Assembly: GCA_004194705.1 (NCBI GenBank)
Contig: SADC01000916.1
Coordinates: 1-64,000, forward strand
Reading direction: 5' to 3'
From: Ditylenchus dipsaci
Lineage: Eukaryota > Nematoda > Chromadorea > Rhabditida > Anguinidae
DNA: 64,000 nt
Part shown: positions 63,177 to 64,000 of the stretch, one piece after another
Numbering within the stretch: the first letter of the stretch is position 1
Layout: every line of letters starts with the position of its first letter
Notes under the pieces: generated by a model
The model's database searches: none
Seen by the model: only the letters and a program-made list of their open reading frames with translations
What the model was told of the DNA's origin: nothing
Position numbers and translations under genes: made by a program

Positions 63177-63353
63177 ATGTCGTATAGCGCGCAAAAGCTC
63201 CTTCTCGAGCATCTTCATAAGGTTTACGCTGGACATCAAATGCGGAATGAAGCAAAATTGGTAGCGGAGTTCATCAAGCAATTAGAGAAAGACAAAAACC
63301 CATTGAAGAAAAATGAAAAGGCTGTACTCGATCCTTATGCTCTTACACAATGA
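63177..63353 (+). CDS. Third copy of the unknown family's first exon
   Basis: MSYSAQKLLLEHLHKVYAGH, QMRNEAKLVAEFIKQLEKDK and NPLKKNEKAVLDPYALTQ, then TGA at 63351-63353: 58 codons. It aligns with the first 58 or so codons at 35039 and 49969 (pattern Q-x-L-L-L...Y-x-x-x-x-M-x-x-E-A-x-x-x-A-x-x-I), more divergent toward the end. It stops where a CAATCCT foldback begins, so it is probably truncated. The ATG follows TTTCGTTTTTAG by seven bases, as in the other copies. Confidence 0.6.
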   Translation: MSYSAQKLLLEHLHKVYAGHQMRNEAKLVAEFIKQLEKDKNPLKKNEKAVLDPYALTQ

Positions 63354-63356
63354 CGA

Positions 63357-63545
63357 GAAATCCTCAATCCTCAATCTTGAATCGCCAATCTTCAATCTCA
63401 ACCTCAATCCTCAACTTTGATCGTTCACAATGGAAGTTGAGGATTGAAGTTGAAGATGAGGTTGAAGATTGGCGATTGAGGATTGACGATTTACCGTCAT
63501 TGTGAACGATCAAGGTTGAGAATTGAGGTTAAAAAGTGACGGTCA
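63357..63545. mobile_element. Foldback of CAATCCT/AGGATTG units
   Basis: 63360-63420 repeats AATCCTCAATCTTGAATCG-like units and 63430-63540 repeats the complement, with GATCGTTCACAATG and its complement at the turning points. It abuts the third copy of the unknown family. Confidence 0.75.
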
Positions 63546-63680
63546 AGTGTACACTCCCCACATTTCTTCCCCTAATAAGATTCTATACTTTTATTCTCGC
63601 GACTCTGTCTTCCGAAAATTATGCCAAATGGAGGATAACTCTTATAACAGCCGAAAAGTTAACATTGAGCCTATAGGGTA
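63546..63680. other. Non-coding spacer
   Basis: No recognisable feature. Confidence 0.35.
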
Positions 63681-63815
63681 AAATCCCAACTGGCAGCCGT
63701 TCCAACTGGCAGCCCCCAACTGGCAGCCCTCCAACTGGCAGCCCCCAACTGGCAGCCCTCCCAACTGGCAGCCCCAACTGCAGCCTTCCAACTGGCAGCC
63801 CCCGACTGGCAGCTT
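63681..63815. repeat. CAACTGGCAGCCC tandem array
   Basis: Nine copies of a 13-15 base unit CCAACTGGCAGCCC. It differs from the MULE arm unit CCAACTGTCGACCC (10484-10590) only in the last part and alternates similarly spaced CC/CCC joints. Probably one end of a related element that continues past the window. Confidence 0.75.
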
Positions 63816-64000
63816 TTTTCAAATTTATATAGCCCTGACACGGAATAATGTTTCAAATTAAAAAGCCGTCGTGTGTCTGTTCTAGTATTGGCACTTCTTA
63901 GTCCCCCCCATACCCGGATATTTCAAAAATGACCCAAAATCATCTCCCCACTCATTTTTTCTGCACATTTGGATTGTATGAAAAACATTTTTTTAAATTT

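Noticed and set aside
1..64000. Bacterial or organellar origin
   Set aside because: Short GT-AG introns, AATAAA signals, spliceosomal and RNA polymerase II gene content and an internal-promoter tRNA are all nuclear eukaryotic features.

Overview
This window looks like nuclear DNA of a small invertebrate, most likely a nematode. The evidence is: genes with many tiny introns (about 42-66 bases, one of them a GC-AG intron); a MATH-BTB protein of the kind expanded in nematodes; several ATGs only 5-9 bases after a pyrimidine-rich AG, as expected for a spliced-leader acceptor; and abundant MULE, hAT and mariner-type DNA transposons. No bacterial features are present. The species cannot be named from the sequence.

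Layout. 1-4.2 kb: foldback repeats and a decayed gene of unknown function. 4.5-8.2 kb: a short SMC4-like P-loop exon, then a scrambled, frameshifted partial copy of RPB1 (largest subunit of RNA polymerase II) ending in a full heptad-repeat tail. 8.3-25.5 kb: no intact gene. It holds a nested hAT/MULE/SINE composite (10.0-13.3 kb), a second copy of the RPB1 tail (13.4 kb), and many palindromic elements and tRNA-derived SINEs. 25.6-26.5 kb: an intact five-exon U1A/U2B''-type snRNP gene. 27.6 kb: a tRNA-Lys(UUU). 35.0-42.6 kb: a long gene of unknown function whose introns are packed with transposons. 46 kb (minus strand): a weak hypothetical gene. 48.2-49.7 kb: a MATH-BTB gene cut short before a second BTB domain. 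50.0-51.0 kb: a chimera of the unknown gene's first exons and the C-terminal half of the snRNP gene. 52-63 kb: repeats, a duplicated exon block (55 kb), a MULE transposase fragment (58.6 kb), and a third copy of the unknown gene's first exon (63.2 kb).

The dominant theme is repeats. Dozens of foldback elements have arms built from short, often self-complementary tandem units, and the unit differs from element to element while termini and target-site duplications fall into a few classes: 8 bp (hAT-like), 9-10 bp (MULE-like) and TA (pogo or mariner-like). Gene pieces (RPB1, SMC4, U1A, the unknown gene) have been copied, truncated and recombined among these repeats. Only the U1A-like gene, the tRNA, most of the MATH-BTB gene and the 72-codon first exons of the unknown family look undamaged.
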